Assembly (NCBI RefSeq): GCF_003289925.1
Contig: NZ_QLZQ01000006.1
Span: 113,827-177,826 of the forward strand
Reading direction: 5' to 3'
Length of the DNA stretch: 64,000 nt
Origin: Planococcus maitriensis
GTDB lineage: Bacteria > Bacillota > Bacilli > Bacillales_A > Planococcaceae
Shown: positions 17,013-27,426 of the stretch, one piece after another
Layout: each line of letters starts with the position of its first letter
Position numbering within the stretch: the stretch's first letter is position 1
Program-made: the position numbers and the translations under genes
The notes under the pieces: generated by a model
Databases searched by the model: none
What the model was told of the DNA's origin: nothing
What the model saw: the letters and a program-made list of their open reading frames with translations, nothing else

Positions 17013-17558
17013 ATGCATTGCTGGAAAACTATCAACGTCAAAAAACAATACGGCTCTGACCGCCTATTCTTCATTTCCGCGCTGATCGGCGCCGGGGTTT
17101 TCACCAGCTATTACATGCTGTTGGCCATCATGTATGCAGACCCGTTATCCGACCAGAACTTTTTGCTGTTCATGATCGGGATGCTGGCGATCTACCCTAT
17201 CCATAAACTTTTGCATCTTCTTCCTTTACTCGGAAGCCGCAAATGCCTGAAAATAAGCATGCGCAAACAATTGAAGCTATGCCCGACGATTTCCTTGTAT
17301 ATCAAAGAACCGGTGCGGAAATCCCGCTTTATGCTGGCGCTTGTCGCACCGTTTGCGGTCATCAACACGACCATTATCGCGCTCAGTATCTTGTGGCCGG
17401 CCTATAGCCATTATTTCGCCATTTTACTTGCGTACCATAGCGCTTTATCCGTTACGGATTTGATCTATATCCGTAATTTAGCGCGCTCGCCGCGGCACGC
17501 GCTCATCGAAGAGACCGATACAGGATTTGAGATCCTGGTGCCGCAGCCAATTGCCTGA
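17013..17558 (+). CDS. DUF3267 membrane protein
   Basis: Membrane protein of 181 aa. The ATG at 17013 follows GGGAG by eight bases; a longer upstream frame lacks a binding site. It begins MHCWKTINVKKQYG and has about four TM helices (residues 18-38, 48-62, 105-128, 130-150). The family is annotated as putative zincin peptidases (HExxH), but the equivalent motif here is HKLLH after IYP, with Lys in place of the catalytic Glu, so proteolytic activity is doubtful. Synteny suggests the counterpart of yhaJ in B. subtilis; I give no symbol. Confidence 0.65.
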   Translation: MHCWKTINVKKQYGSDRLFFISALIGAGVFTSYYMLLAIMYADPLSDQNFLLFMIGMLAIYPIHKLLHLLPLLGSRKCLKISMRKQLKLCPTISLYIKEPVRKSRFMLALVAPFAVINTTIIALSILWPAYSHYFAILLAYHSALSVTDLIYIRNLARSPRHALIEETDTGFEILVPQPIA

Positions 17559-17617
17559 CCTGCTTTTTTCTTTCCATTTTGCTATAATGGAAGTTAAGGT
17601 CAGAGGGGAGGAAACTC

Positions 17618-17803
17618 ATGATAGTCGCATTCGTTGTAATGTTCTCCGTATTTTATCTATTCCAGATCAATCGGATGACATTAGCACTTGTTACATCCCG
17701 GGAAATTCCCGAAGAAAACCATGAAAAGATTTTTCGCACCATTAACATACTGATTCTAATCCTGCTCGTTTCATTATATGTCGGGGTTGAATTCACCCCG
17801 TAA
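17618..17803 (+). CDS. Small membrane protein (61 aa), unknown
   Basis: Two hydrophobic segments, IVAFVVMFSVFYLFQI at the N terminus and INILILILLVSLYVGVEF at the C terminus, flank a short charged hairpin (TSREIPEENHEKIFR). The start follows GAGGGGAGG, and a TATAAT lies at 17583-17588, so it has its own promoter and a terminator at 17802. I do not recognise the family. A small two-TM accessory protein is the most that can be said. Confidence 0.7.
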   Translation: MIVAFVVMFSVFYLFQINRMTLALVTSREIPEENHEKIFRTINILILILLVSLYVGVEFTP

Positions 17804-17829
17804 GCACTTGCCAGGGCAAGTGCTTTTTC
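17802..17829 (+). terminator. Intrinsic terminator of the 61-aa membrane gene
   Basis: AAGCACTTGCC (17802-17812) pairs with GGCAAGTGCTT (17815-17825), then TTTCT. The stem includes the stop codon. Confidence 0.85.
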
Positions 17830-18051
17830 TATGGAATCATCGACAATCGCCTACTCTTTGGCGGATTCGCAATTTTTTGGAACTTTTTATTTTTTCATTC
17901 GTTTATGATATAGTAACTACGGCATCTATTGAAAATAAACGCAAAAATTGCCCGTTGCACATTGCTTGCGGCTGCCATCCTTTTGCGGAAAATCAACAGC
18001 CCACACTTAAAAATTCAACTTAGATTGAAAGAAAGTTAGGAGCGAACATTG

Positions 18052-18978
18052 ATGAAGAAATCAGCCTTTACCCTTTCAATCGCAGCAGCGGTTCTTGCAC
18101 TTTCCGCTTGCAGCGACAATGGTTCCGATAGCGAAGTGCTCGTCACTTCCGATGCGGGAGATGTAACAAAAGAAGAACTTTACCAGGAAATGAAAACCTC
18201 TGTCGGCGACCAAGCCATCCAAATCCTGATGATTGAAAAAGTACTGGGTGCGAACTACGAAGTATCAGACGAAGAAGTCGAAGCCGAGCTTGAAAGCAAT
18301 AAAGAAGAGATGGGCGAAAACTTCGAACAATTTCTAGCTCAGAACAACCATACAGAAGAAAGCTATAAAAAAGTCATCCGCTTGAACTTACTTCAGGAAA
18401 AAGCATTGACGGAAGACGTCGAAGTGACGGATGAAGAAATCGAAGAACAATACGAACGCCAAGGAACTGAACTGAATGCGCGCCATATTCTGGTTGCGGA
18501 TGAAGAAACAGCCAACGAATTAAAAGCGGAACTTGACGAAGGTGCGGATTTCGCAGAACTAGCGGAAGAACACTCCACTGACCCAGGCTCTGCTGCTAAC
18601 GGCGGTTCCCTTGACTGGTTCGGCACAGGAGCCATGGTTCCAGAATTCGAAGATGCGGCTTATTCACTAGAAGTCGATGAGATCAGCGAACCCGTCCAAT
18701 CCCAGCACGGTTTCCACATTATCCAAGTGACCGAAACCCGCGAAGTCGAAGGACAGCAGCCGCTTGAAGACCAGCGCGAAGCTTTACGTTCTGAAATCGC
18801 CATGTCCAAAGCGGACCAATCCACGCTGCTCCCGAAAGTCGCAGCTTTGATGGAAGAAGCCAACATCGAAATCAAAGATGAAGAACTTGAAGGCGCGCTT
18901 GATGAAATCCTCAACACAGAACCGGCTCCTGAAGAAGGAGCCCCAACTGAAGAAACGGAAGAAACTCCAGCTGAATAA
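18052..18978 (+). CDS. prsA: Foldase lipoprotein PrsA
   Basis: Extracytoplasmic peptidyl-prolyl isomerase that helps exported proteins fold at the membrane-wall interface. The product is 308 aa from ATG 18052; AGGAG lies nine bases upstream. The signal peptide ends in the lipobox LSAC with Cys20. A SurA-like N-terminal region precedes the parvulin domain at about residues 135-230 ([57 protein letters not shown]). The C-terminal tail is extremely acidic (Glu/Pro/Thr rich). It follows hpr, which represses prsA-linked secretion in Bacillus. Confidence 0.95.
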   Translation: MKKSAFTLSIAAAVLALSACSDNGSDSEVLVTSDAGDVTKEELYQEMKTSVGDQAIQILMIEKVLGANYEVSDEEVEAELESNKEEMGENFEQFLAQNNHTEESYKKVIRLNLLQEKALTEDVEVTDEEIEEQYERQGTELNARHILVADEETANELKAELDEGADFAELAEEHSTDPGSAANGGSLDWFGTGAMVPEFEDAAYSLEVDEISEPVQSQHGFHIIQVTETREVEGQQPLEDQREALRSEIAMSKADQSTLLPKVAALMEEANIEIKDEELEGALDEILNTEPAPEEGAPTEETEETPAE

Positions 18979-18985
18979 GCAAAAC

Positions 18986-19015
18986 AAGACCCCCGACATC
19001 ATTGTCGGGGGTCTT
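18986..19015. terminator. Bidirectional terminator between prsA and yhaM
   Basis: AAGACCCCCGACA (18986-18998) pairs with TGTCGGGGGTCTT (19003-19015), loop TCAT. It lies between convergent genes. Confidence 0.9.
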
Positions 19016-19029
19016 TGTGTACTTCTGTA

Positions 19030-19968
19030 TTATAGTTTCGGCTTATAGAATGAGCGGTTGTCGAGCGCGAAGACGCGTTCCGAGAACTCGCCTTCTTTTG
19101 TTTTTCCGAGCACGCGGTCGAGCATCATCATTTTTGCATCGATATTGTCGATGTAATGGAGGATTTCCGCCTCTTTTATCATCGGTTTTTTCGGGCTGCC
19201 CCATTCTTCTTTTCCATGATGCGACAAAACGATATGTTGGAGGACCATGACTTCTTCCCCTTCGATGCCGAGCTCTTCTGCCGCTTTTGCGATTTCCGTT
19301 ACCATGATCGAGATATGGCCGAGCAAATTGCCTTCCACGGTATAAGTCGTCGCGACCGGACCTGAAAGTTCAAAAACTTTGCCGATATCGTGGAGGATGA
19401 TCCCCGAATACAATAAATCCTTGTCAAGGCTTGGATACACTTCGCAAATCGCTTTCCCGAGCTTGAGCATTGAAACGACATGATCCGCAAGGCCAGATAC
19501 ATAGTCGTGGTGATTGCGCGTTGCGGCCGGGAAAGTCAGGAATTGCTGCTGGTATTTCTTCAGGATATGGCGCGTGATGCGCTGGATTTGCGGGTTTTCC
19601 ATCTCGAACAGGAACTTCGTCACTTCTTCGTGTAATTCATCTGTACTTTGCGCCGCTGAAGGCAAAAACTCGGCGATCGTCAAGTTCTCCTCCGGTTTTG
19701 CCGGACGGATGCTTTTGATGCGCAGCTGGTTTTTACCGCGGTAATTATGGATTTCCCCGCCGACTCTGACAATCGTTTCTGCCGCATACATCCGTTCATG
19801 TTCGTCTTTCGTATCCCATAGCTTTGCCTCAATGTCTCCGCTCTTGTCCTGCAGAACGAGTGACATGAATGGGTTGCCGGTCGTCGTGACGCCTTTGACC
19901 GATTGTTTGATCAGAAGAAAATCATCGACTGTCTCCCCGACAGCGCGGGTTGTAATTCCTTTTGTCAT
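19030..19968 (-). CDS. yhaM: 3'-5' exoribonuclease YhaM
   Basis: Exonuclease of 312 aa that trims RNA (and ssDNA) 3' ends in a metal-dependent way. An N-terminal OB-fold (about residues 15-90: [36 protein letters not shown]) precedes an HD domain from about residue 160, with motifs [23 protein letters not shown] and [15 protein letters not shown]. Its ATG overlaps the yhaN stop (ATGA at 19965-19968), so it is the last gene of yhaO-yhaN-yhaM. Confidence 0.95.
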   Translation of the reverse strand: MTKGITTRAVGETVDDFLLIKQSVKGVTTTGNPFMSLVLQDKSGDIEAKLWDTKDEHERMYAAETIVRVGGEIHNYRGKNQLRIKSIRPAKPEENLTIAEFLPSAAQSTDELHEEVTKFLFEMENPQIQRITRHILKKYQQQFLTFPAATRNHHDYVSGLADHVVSMLKLGKAICEVYPSLDKDLLYSGIILHDIGKVFELSGPVATTYTVEGNLLGHISIMVTEIAKAAEELGIEGEEVMVLQHIVLSHHGKEEWGSPKKPMIKEAEILHYIDNIDAKMMMLDRVLGKTKEGEFSERVFALDNRSFYKPKL

Positions 19969-22799
19969 GCTTGGATGCTCCTTTCAGGATTCGCCACGTC
20001 GATTTGCTGGGCACTTGGCCAAGCTTGCCGCATCGTTTCGTGGCATGTGAAATAAATGAACTGGTGGTCTGCCTGCAGCTCTTCCACTAATTTTATCACT
20101 TGCTGGCTTCTTCGGCGATCAAAATGGACGAACGGATCATCCATGATGATCGGGAACGGATGGGATTCCTTCAAAGAAGACGCCAGTGCAAAGCGCAGTG
20201 CCAAATATGCCTGCTCTTTCGTCGCCTGGCTGAGTTCAATGACACGGAAGCGCAAGCCGTCTTTCCGCAGCGCTTCAAAGTTTCCTTCCTGGCTGAGCAG
20301 CAAACGCACGTACTCGCCACCCGTCAATTGGGTGAAATACGATTCCGAGAGCGTCAGCACTGCAGGCAGCTTCGTCTCTTTCAATTCGTCCATCATCTGC
20401 TTGAACACTTCAACGATCGCACGGTTGACGGCCCACTCCCTGGCCGCATCCTGGAACTCCGCTTTTTTCACTTCCAGTTCCTGAAGTTTCATCGAATGTC
20501 CTTCATCCGACAATAAATGTCTCGTCAATTGAAATTTTTCCGCTTGTTCTTCCCATAATGACTGGCGTTCCTCCTGTAATTCATCCAGCTTTTGCCGCGA
20601 ACGTTCGAGAAATTGTTCTGCAGTATCTTCTTCATCACCGAGCGCAGCGGGCTTTTCCACTTTTCCGATGGCAGAAAGCTGCGATTGGACCACTTGCAAT
20701 TGTTCTTGCGCAGCTCTTGCTTGTTCCGCCATTTTGGCAGCACGGTAAAATGAATCCTCATTCTCAACTGCTGCCCTTTTGAACAGCTCTTCCGACGCTT
20801 CGGAAAGCTTGGCCAATCGTTCGGCACATTTCCTGGATTGTTCCGCCAGCTGCTGGTTTTTCTCGCGGATTTTTCCGGCGTACTGGAGTTTCTGCTGGCG
20901 CGTTTCCCATTCAGCACGAAGTACACTGATGGCATTGCCTGCACTTGCGGGTTTTCCGCACACACGCTGCACCTGTTCCAGCCATGCCTGCCGTCCGCTT
21001 TCCAATTTCCCGATTTCTTCCGTGATACGCTCCAGCCGGCTTGCGGCTGCATGCACATCACGCAATTTATCGAATAAAGTCAATACAGTAGCGGGTGATG
21101 TATCTTCCGGAAAACCGAGCGATTTCAGCAATCTCCGGTATTCCAGCAATTCCTCGCTACTGTCTGTCTGCGGCAGTGCAGCAATTTTCCGCTTGCTTGC
21201 TTCGATCGCATCAAACCGTTCATCAAGCCCTTTATCGTATTCCGCTAGCTTCCTGAGCAAAGCTTCATATTCCTCTTCCTGCCCGGCATAGCGTTCCACT
21301 AACTCATCATTCGCCGTGTGCGGTGATTTCCTGTCACGCAGCCAGAGCCACACCGATGCGCCGAGTGCCATCGCAGCAAGCAGTCCCGTAAAAGCATCTG
21401 CTGAAAGCACAGCGATGATCAAGCCTACCATCCCGATGGCCCCGAGCAGGAATTGCGCAAGGCGGTTATTCGCAGCCGTTCCCGCTTGCCGTTTTTGCTG
21501 CACTTTAGCCAATGCCAGTTGCGGCTCGATATCGGCCCATTGTTCTGCGCGCTTCCGCTGTTCTTCGGGGGGCTCTGTATCAAGGTACTGCTTTAGAGCA
21601 TGTTCGGCTTCTGACAGCCGCTGCCGTTCTTCAGCCAACCGGCGCTGCCCGAAAGCTTGCTCTTGTTCAGCAGTTTGGAGCGCATCCAATACGGTCTTCA
21701 ATCGCTCTTCCTGTTCGAGCGAGGCGTCCGCATACAGTGCCCGCTCTTGTGTCATTCCGCATAATTTCAATAAGCGCCCGAGCTCATCCTGCAATCGGCT
21801 GCGTTCTTCTTTTTTCACTTTCAATGAAGAATTCATTTGATGCCATTCGGCTTCGCGCCCGAGCAGATCCGCTATAGAATCTGTTTCGGGTAGCTCTCCA
21901 AGCGGCTCCAAGCGATTGATTTCATTTTCAAGAAAGGCTGATTCTGCCTGTAATTCGTTTTTCTGGTCGAGCAGGCGTTCATACAGGCGGATGCCCGATT
22001 CCGGGAAATTCTCCGGGCCGTTTTCCGCCAAACATGCAAGCTGATATTTTCGCGCCAGTAGCGGTGCTGTTTGCTGCCATTTCTCCGCTTCTTTGATATC
22101 TTGAACGAGGATGCTCTCGGCATGGTCCAGTTCCGCCAAGCGCTGTTTGATCTGCTCCAGCCGCTCGGTTGCCGGGCGGAAAGTGTCCGCGCGCTGTTTG
22201 TATTCACGCAACTCCGATTCCAGCTCACGCAACTCTTCCGTCAAACGGTTGATTAACGGCAATTTCCCGGCTTTCTTGAACAGCTCGCCCATCTCGCGTT
22301 CAAGCTGGCTTTCCATTTTTCCCGCCTGGTCGACACCGGCTGTGCCGGAGGACAATAGCGTGCGTGTCAGCTCCTGTTCCGTCATTCGGTCGAGATCCTG
22401 GAGTTCATGGACAGAAAATGAATAAATCGCTTCATAAGACGCCCTGTCATATCCTCTTAATAGTTCCGAAAGCTCGGCTTCACCCCCGCGGCGCCCGTCT
22501 TCGAACCAAAGCGTCACATCGCCTGCCGATTTGCCGGCTATCCGCTCGATCACGACACGGCCGTAAACGGGATCGCTCAGCTGCAGCTGGCCGCCGTATT
22601 TACCGCCGGCTTTCGGTTCATAGCGTTTATGCGGCTGGCTGCGTGCCGAAAAGCCGAAAAGCATCTGCAAGATAAACTGCTGGATGGTCGTTTTGCCCGC
22701 TTCGTTCATTCCGTAGAAAATGGCCATCGGCTTGTTCAGCTCGATGGTCCTGTTTTCATGGCGGCCGAAACCGTAAATGATCAGTTTTTCAAGTTTCAT
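19965..22799 (-). CDS. yhaN: SMC-like ATPase YhaN (SbcE), Rad50-type partner of YhaO
   Basis: Large coiled-coil ATPase of 944 aa. It begins [21 protein letters not shown] with Walker [10 protein letters not shown] (about residue 30-38) and ends with Walker [21 protein letters not shown]. The middle is coiled coil ([20 protein letters not shown] and similar) interrupted near residues 440-490 by two hydrophobic segments ([37 protein letters not shown]), so unlike Rad50 it is probably anchored in the membrane by a TM hairpin. It pairs with the nuclease YhaO, whose stop it overlaps. In Bacillus and Staphylococcus the pair is linked to DNA repair. Confidence 0.9.
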   Translation of the reverse strand: MKLEKLIIYGFGRHENRTIELNKPMAIFYGMNEAGKTTIQQFILQMLFGFSARSQPHKRYEPKAGGKYGGQLQLSDPVYGRVVIERIAGKSAGDVTLWFEDGRRGGEAELSELLRGYDRASYEAIYSFSVHELQDLDRMTEQELTRTLLSSGTAGVDQAGKMESQLEREMGELFKKAGKLPLINRLTEELRELESELREYKQRADTFRPATERLEQIKQRLAELDHAESILVQDIKEAEKWQQTAPLLARKYQLACLAENGPENFPESGIRLYERLLDQKNELQAESAFLENEINRLEPLGELPETDSIADLLGREAEWHQMNSSLKVKKEERSRLQDELGRLLKLCGMTQERALYADASLEQEERLKTVLDALQTAEQEQAFGQRRLAEERQRLSEAEHALKQYLDTEPPEEQRKRAEQWADIEPQLALAKVQQKRQAGTAANNRLAQFLLGAIGMVGLIIAVLSADAFTGLLAAMALGASVWLWLRDRKSPHTANDELVERYAGQEEEYEALLRKLAEYDKGLDERFDAIEASKRKIAALPQTDSSEELLEYRRLLKSLGFPEDTSPATVLTLFDKLRDVHAAASRLERITEEIGKLESGRQAWLEQVQRVCGKPASAGNAISVLRAEWETRQQKLQYAGKIREKNQQLAEQSRKCAERLAKLSEASEELFKRAAVENEDSFYRAAKMAEQARAAQEQLQVVQSQLSAIGKVEKPAALGDEEDTAEQFLERSRQKLDELQEERQSLWEEQAEKFQLTRHLLSDEGHSMKLQELEVKKAEFQDAAREWAVNRAIVEVFKQMMDELKETKLPAVLTLSESYFTQLTGGEYVRLLLSQEGNFEALRKDGLRFRVIELSQATKEQAYLALRFALASSLKESHPFPIIMDDPFVHFDRRRSQQVIKLVEELQADHQFIYFTCHETMRQAWPSAQQIDVANPERSIQA

Positions 22800-24010
22800 C
22801 GCTGTTCCTCCAATGCCATCATCTTGCGGATTTTTGCTATCGCTTCCGCCTGCAAATCCTCCTGCAGCCCGCTATTCAGCTGCGGCAGGAAACGGCCGCT
22901 TTTCGGGTGGTTGTAAAGCTCCTTCAGAGCCTGTTTCCAGTCGCCCGCCTCCCAACTTTCCAAGCGGCTGGCGAGCTGTTTGCCGAACGGCGATAATTCC
23001 GAAGAGAGGCCTTTTTTGTCAAGCTGAACCGTTGAAATATGGACAAAGCGCCGTGGATTGCTGAGCGCTTCGCGTAAAGCATACACAAGCTCTCCATCCG
23101 GGATATCTTCAAGCATATGAATCGTTGCTTCATCCAGATTTTGGAGCTCCAGTTCCGCCACGAGCGCCTCAGCGTCATGCGCTTCGATTTGCTCTTTGGC
23201 AACGCTGAATAATTCATTCATATGCTGGACGCCACTGCAATCGACCTCGATCCGCTCAAAGCACACTGCTTCTGCTCCAATGAATTCCAATTCGGCATGG
23301 CCATCCGTCAGCACGACCTCGTAAAAGCCTTTAGGGCCGGACTCTTTCCTATGGCGCCCTTGCAGGTTCCCGGGATAGACGATCGGTGGATCCAGCGATA
23401 ATTGCTGCCGCTTATGGATATGGCCGAGCGCCCAGTAATCGTATTTTTTGTCCAGCAATTGCTCCTTGCGAAATGGTGCGTACATAGCGTGCTCCGTGTC
23501 GCTTTCCTCAGAGCCGTGGAGCATGCCGATCTGGAAGACACCGGTTTCTTTGACTGGGTAATGTTCGATCATCGATTCCGTGATGTGGCGGCGGCCATAG
23601 CTAAACCCGGCAATTTTCACCGTTGCCCCCCCTACTGTCAACGTCACATTCTCTACTCTGTCCTGGAACACATGGACATTTGCCGGCAGGTCGAAACTAG
23701 CCGCGCCCCCGCTCAAATGATCGTGGTTGCCATGGCTCAAGAAAACCGGGATGCCCGCTTTATGTAATTGTTCCATGCCCTGCTGGAAACGGTGCTGTGC
23801 GCGCAAATTGCGGTCTTCCCCGTCATATACGTCCCCGACAATCAATAAAAAATCAGGGCCGGTTTCAAGCGTATAGGAAATCAGCCGTTCAAAAGCGGCC
23901 AACGTGCTGTTCTGCAGTATTTTCCATTGCTCGGCATCAAGCCCTTTCATGCCGCTGAACGGGCTGCCGAGATGCAAATCGGCGCTGTGGATAAATCGGA
24001 TGCTTGCCAT
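22796..24010 (-). CDS. yhaO: SbcD/Mre11-like nuclease YhaO
   Basis: Metallophosphoesterase DNA-repair exonuclease of 404 aa. All phosphoesterase motifs are visible: HSADLHLGSPF (DxH, residues about 8-15), GDVYDGED (GDxxD), SHGNHDHL (GNHD), MLHGSEESD and GHIHKRQQL (GHxH). The C-terminal cap (from about residue 270) is family-specific. It is the first gene of the operon and is expected to form a Mre11-Rad50-like complex with YhaN. The ATG overlaps nothing upstream; a terminator at 24075 precedes the next gene. Confidence 0.93.
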   Translation of the reverse strand: MASIRFIHSADLHLGSPFSGMKGLDAEQWKILQNSTLAAFERLISYTLETGPDFLLIVGDVYDGEDRNLRAQHRFQQGMEQLHKAGIPVFLSHGNHDHLSGGAASFDLPANVHVFQDRVENVTLTVGGATVKIAGFSYGRRHITESMIEHYPVKETGVFQIGMLHGSEESDTEHAMYAPFRKEQLLDKKYDYWALGHIHKRQQLSLDPPIVYPGNLQGRHRKESGPKGFYEVVLTDGHAELEFIGAEAVCFERIEVDCSGVQHMNELFSVAKEQIEAHDAEALVAELELQNLDEATIHMLEDIPDGELVYALREALSNPRRFVHISTVQLDKKGLSSELSPFGKQLASRLESWEAGDWKQALKELYNHPKSGRFLPQLNSGLQEDLQAEAIAKIRKMMALEEQR

Positions 24011-24074
24011 CGTGATCCCCTTTTCAAAAGCGAATATTTGTTCCTATCTTACCATTTCTATAAGTGAAAAAAAA

Positions 24075-24101
24075 CTGCCTGCGGAAACTTCCCACAAGCA
24101 G
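24075..24101 (-). terminator. Intrinsic terminator after yhaP
   Basis: On the minus strand CTGCTTGTGG pairs with CCGCAGGCAG (two G-U pairs), followed by TTTTTTTT. It separates yhaQP from yhaONM. Confidence 0.85.
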
Positions 24102-24109
24102 CATCTTCA

Positions 24110-25360
24110 TTATTTCCCGTTGCCGAGCTTAATCGCCCGGCGGATATCCTTCAGCGATTGCGATGAGCCGTACATCAAGACCCCACCCCGGTAGACGCGG
24201 GCACCGAACCAGCCGAGTATGCCGATCGTCAACAACATGATCGCAATCGACAAGAGCGGTTCCCATAATGGGATATCGAGCAGGCCGACACGCAAAAACA
24301 TGACGAGTGGCGCGAAGAAAGGGATATAGGAAGCAATCGTTACATAACCCGCTTCCGGCATGGAAATGCCCGAGAATGAGATGAATGACGCAATGATGAT
24401 CAAAACCATCATCGGCAGCATCAATTGCTGGACATCCTCTGTCCGGCTGACGAGCGAGCCGAGCAACGCCGCTAGAACGGCATAGAGGAAATAGCCCAGC
24501 AAAAAGAACAGGATGGCGTAGAAGAAGGTGCTGAACTTCACTTCGGAAAAGCCCATGACACTGAATACGCCTTCGGTCAGGTCCGAGCCTGAACTTTGGA
24601 TCGCCAAATAACCGGCAAGCGCGAAAATCATCATCTGCAAAATGCCAAGCGAGCCGATCCCTGCAATTTTCGCAAACATATGCTTAACCGGTGAGACGCT
24701 GGAAATCAAGATTTCCATGACGCGCGACGATTTCTCGTTCGCCACTTCCATGGCGATCATATTCGGATAATAAATGACCGCGATATAGATGACCATGATC
24801 AAAATATAGACGAGGCCGCGTGCTTGGCTTAACTCTTCCTGCGATTTGGAAGATTCGGCAAGCGCTTCCCGTTCCATTCCAACTGGCGCAAACAACTGGG
24901 CAAGCTCCGTTTCTTCCAGCTCCAGCTGCTCGGCAACCCTCGCAGTCTGCAGGTTCTGGAGCGCGTTTTCCAGTTCTGCGGCTTGAGCTGATTCGGTGGC
25001 GGACTGCGCTATGTAACGGGCAGTGATTCCGTTATCTCCTTCAAGAACGAGAAAAGCATCCCTGTCGCCTGATTCCACATCCGCCCTCAATTGTTCTTCA
25101 GAAAGAGCACTCGCGTCTACTTGGATGGAACTCCCTTGTTGGTTGAGCTGCGCTTGTAAGGCTTCTGTATACTGGCCTGTCTCATCCACCACTTGCAGCG
25201 TTTGCTGTGAATTGTCGTTTCCATTAAATGACTCGATGATTGACGGCAAATTGGCCAGCAGGAAAAAGGAGGCGACAACGACCAGCGTGGTGATCATGAA
25301 CGATTTCGTCATCGCTTTCGTTTTGAATGCCTGTTTGAAAATGATCCAGAAACTATACAT
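24110..25360 (-). CDS. yhaP: ABC-2 type permease (YhaP / NatB-like)
   Basis: Membrane subunit of an exporter, 416 aa. ATG 25360 is chosen (MYSFWIIFKQAFKTKAM) because it follows AAAGGTGG and overlaps the yhaQ end by eight bases. One N-terminal TM (about residues 20-40) is followed by a large external domain (NSQQTLQVVDETGQ... rich in Gln/Glu) and then a block of five to six TM helices from residue 180 (GLVYILIMVIYIAVIYY, ANEKSSRVMEILISS). This is the ABC2_membrane_3 layout of NatB. NatAB pumps Na+ in B. subtilis; the substrate of YhaQP is not established. Confidence 0.88.
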   Translation of the reverse strand: MYSFWIIFKQAFKTKAMTKSFMITTLVVVASFFLLANLPSIIESFNGNDNSQQTLQVVDETGQYTEALQAQLNQQGSSIQVDASALSEEQLRADVESGDRDAFLVLEGDNGITARYIAQSATESAQAAELENALQNLQTARVAEQLELEETELAQLFAPVGMEREALAESSKSQEELSQARGLVYILIMVIYIAVIYYPNMIAMEVANEKSSRVMEILISSVSPVKHMFAKIAGIGSLGILQMMIFALAGYLAIQSSGSDLTEGVFSVMGFSEVKFSTFFYAILFFLLGYFLYAVLAALLGSLVSRTEDVQQLMLPMMVLIIIASFISFSGISMPEAGYVTIASYIPFFAPLVMFLRVGLLDIPLWEPLLSIAIMLLTIGILGWFGARVYRGGVLMYGSSQSLKDIRRAIKLGNGK

Positions 25361-26255
25361 GGGCACGCCCCACCTTTTCAATGAAAATCTCTTCGAGGCT
25401 CGGCTCTTCTAAAGCAAACTGGCGCACAGGGCCGAGCTCCAAGGCACGGGCGAGCAAGTGTTGGCCGACCGCTTCATCGGCTATGCGGAACACGCCGCCA
25501 CTCCTCTGAGCGGTAAATTTCTCGACTCCCGGCAATTCGCCAAGCGCAGTGATGTCAGTGTCACTGTGGATACGGACGTTCTGTTTGCCGAATGTGCGCT
25601 TCACTTCCCGTATCGAGCCGTGGACGACCAATTTCCCTTTGTCCAAGATGCTCATGTCGTCGCATAATTCTTCGACATGGTCCATGCGGTGGCTGGAAAA
25701 CACAATGGTCGCCCCTTGCTTTTGAAAATCGAGTATCGCTTTTTTCAACATTTCCACATTGACGGGATCGAGGCCGGAAAACGGCTCATCCAGAATCAAT
25801 AGTTTCGGGTTATGTAAGAGAGACGCAATCAACTGGATTTTCTGTTGATTGCCTTTCGATAATTCTTCCACTTTCTTATTGGCGTAATGAGGCACTTCAA
25901 AACGCTCCAGCCAGTCCTTTGCGCCTTGTTCCGCCTGTTTTTTATCCATGCGCCGGAGCCTTGCCAAATAGACGAGCTGGTCCTGCACTTTCATCTTCGG
26001 GTACAAGCCTCGCTCTTCCGGCAAATAACCGATATCCGGGCTGTCTGCATAGCTGATCCGGCGGCCCTGCCATAGCACTTCGCCTTGTGTTGGCGTAAGC
26101 AAACCAAGGGCCATTCGGAAAGTCGTCGTCTTGCCCGCCCCGTTCGCACCGAGAAAACCGTGCATCTGCCCTTCGGCTACGTCGAGGGAGATATCGTCCA
26201 CAGCTGTAAAGCCGCCAAATTGTTTCGTAGCGTTTTTAATCGATAAAGTCATCAT
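25353..26255 (-). CDS. yhaQ: ABC transporter ATP-binding protein (YhaQ / NatA-like)
   Basis: ATPase of 300 aa for the yhaP permease. Walker A is GANGAGKTTT (about residues 40-49), the Q-loop is YLPEERGLYPKM, the signature is LSKGNQQKIQLI, Walker B is LLILDEPFSGLDPVN and the H-loop is VFSSHRMD. A C-terminal domain of about 75 residues (DUF4162-like, VRIHSDTDITALGEL) follows, typical of NatA/YhaQ-type exporters. ATG at 26255 or the adjacent ATG at 26252 follows AAAGGGGAAG. Confidence 0.9.
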   Translation of the reverse strand: MMTLSIKNATKQFGGFTAVDDISLDVAEGQMHGFLGANGAGKTTTFRMALGLLTPTQGEVLWQGRRISYADSPDIGYLPEERGLYPKMKVQDQLVYLARLRRMDKKQAEQGAKDWLERFEVPHYANKKVEELSKGNQQKIQLIASLLHNPKLLILDEPFSGLDPVNVEMLKKAILDFQKQGATIVFSSHRMDHVEELCDDMSILDKGKLVVHGSIREVKRTFGKQNVRIHSDTDITALGELPGVEKFTAQRSGGVFRIADEAVGQHLLARALELGPVRQFALEEPSLEEIFIEKVGRAHV

Positions 26256-26376
26256 TCACTTCCCCTTTCCACCTTTATATACGGCAGTTGCACCGAAATG
26301 TTTCAAAATTGCAGGACATTTCCGCATAAACCCTTTATACTTAAACTGAATAACCGTTCAGAAAGGGGTGCCGAAC

Positions 26377-26562
26377 ATGAGAACATACAAACTGACTGCA
26401 TACGAAAAAACCGGCAAGCTGATCGAAGAAGAAACCTTCACTGCCGAGAACGATGACGAGGCAAAAGAAAAAGGGCGCGCGCTGCTCGAAGAAAAAGCGC
26501 TGACCGAAAAAACCCATCGTCTCGCATCTCCAGCCGGCAAACTCCTATTGTTCCATACCTAA
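26377..26562 (+). CDS. yhzD: YhzD-like small protein (61 aa)
   Basis: Short soluble protein starting MRTYKLTAYEKTGKLIEEE and ending THRLASPAGKLLLFH. ATG 26377 follows AAGGGG by eight bases and gives 61 codons, the length of B. subtilis YhzD, whose closing KTHR..SPAGKL motif it shares. The context (between yhaQ and yhaR) also agrees. It is divergent from yhaQP. Function unknown. Confidence 0.72.
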   Translation: MRTYKLTAYEKTGKLIEEETFTAENDDEAKEKGRALLEEKALTEKTHRLASPAGKLLLFHT

Positions 26563-26588
26563 AAAACACGGCAGTCGCCGTGTTTTTT
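26561..26588. terminator. Bidirectional terminator between yhzD and yhaR
   Basis: AAAAAACACGGC pairs with GCCGTGTTTTTT, loop AGTC; A and T runs on both sides suit both convergent genes. Confidence 0.9.
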
Positions 26589-26643
26589 CTTTTTGTCCTT
26601 TTTTCTCCATAGAAAAAAGTATGGCGGGCTTCCGCCATGCTTT

Positions 26644-27423
26644 TCATTTCCCTTTAAAAGCAGGCTTGCGCTTTTCGACGAAAGCTTGTATGCCTTCGAG
26701 ATGATCCACGGTTTTACGCATCGCCGATTGCCCCGCTGCTTCGCCTGAGAGCACTTCGTCCAACTCCGAAAGCTTCAAGCCGTGCAGGATTTCCTTCGAT
26801 TTCAGCATCGCAGCAACCGGGGAGGCCAGCACTTCATGCGCGTATTTCTCCGCCTGCTCCAAGCCCCTGCCTTCCGCCGTCACTTCTTCGATCAATCCTT
26901 TGGCGAGGGCATCATGCGCTTTCAGCACTTGCCCTGCCCAAATCAATTGCTTTGCCCGCGGTACGCCGACACGCTCTTTCAGGAAGAAATGGCCGCCCCC
27001 GTCCGGAATGAGGCCGATGCCGATGAAGTTCATCGCCAATTTGCTGCTTTCTTCCGCCACCACATGGTCACAGGCAAGTGCCATGCTGAATCCAAGCCCT
27101 GCGGAAGCGCCGTGCACAGCCGCAATGGTCACTTGGGGGAGCGTATAAAGCGCTTTTGCCAGGCGGCTGACATCTCCCATGACCGTATCGATATCCATCG
27201 GGTTTTCGGGGTCGACCATCTCTTTAATGTCACCCCCCGCAGAAAAGGCCCGTCCCGCCCCGTGGATGATCAGCGCATGCACTGAATGATCATTTTTCAG
27301 GCTCTCAAAACAATCTGCGAGCTCTCCCATCATTTTTGCGTTCATTGCATTCATTGAGTCCGGACGGTTCAACGTCAAATACGCCAAACGCCCATCTTTT
27401 TTCAGCATAATCGTTTGATACAT
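26644..27423 (-). CDS. yhaR: Enoyl-CoA hydratase/isomerase family protein YhaR
   Basis: Crotonase-fold enzyme, 259 aa. The oxyanion-hole stretch is AGRAFSAGGDIKEM (about residues 53-66) and the second is VHGASAGLGFSMALACD. The catalytic segment reads FIGIGLIPDGGGHFFL: the position of the first hydratase Glu is not acidic, while an Asp follows in PDGGG. That pattern is closer to PaaG-type isomerases than to a classical hydratase, so isomerase activity is a reasonable alternative. The start lies directly after a long hairpin (27427-27486) whose 3' arm contains the binding site GGGTG. Confidence 0.87.
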   Translation of the reverse strand: MYQTIMLKKDGRLAYLTLNRPDSMNAMNAKMMGELADCFESLKNDHSVHALIIHGAGRAFSAGGDIKEMVDPENPMDIDTVMGDVSRLAKALYTLPQVTIAAVHGASAGLGFSMALACDHVVAEESSKLAMNFIGIGLIPDGGGHFFLKERVGVPRAKQLIWAGQVLKAHDALAKGLIEEVTAEGRGLEQAEKYAHEVLASPVAAMLKSKEILHGLKLSELDEVLSGEAAGQSAMRKTVDHLEGIQAFVEKRKPAFKGK

Positions 27424-27426
27424 AAG

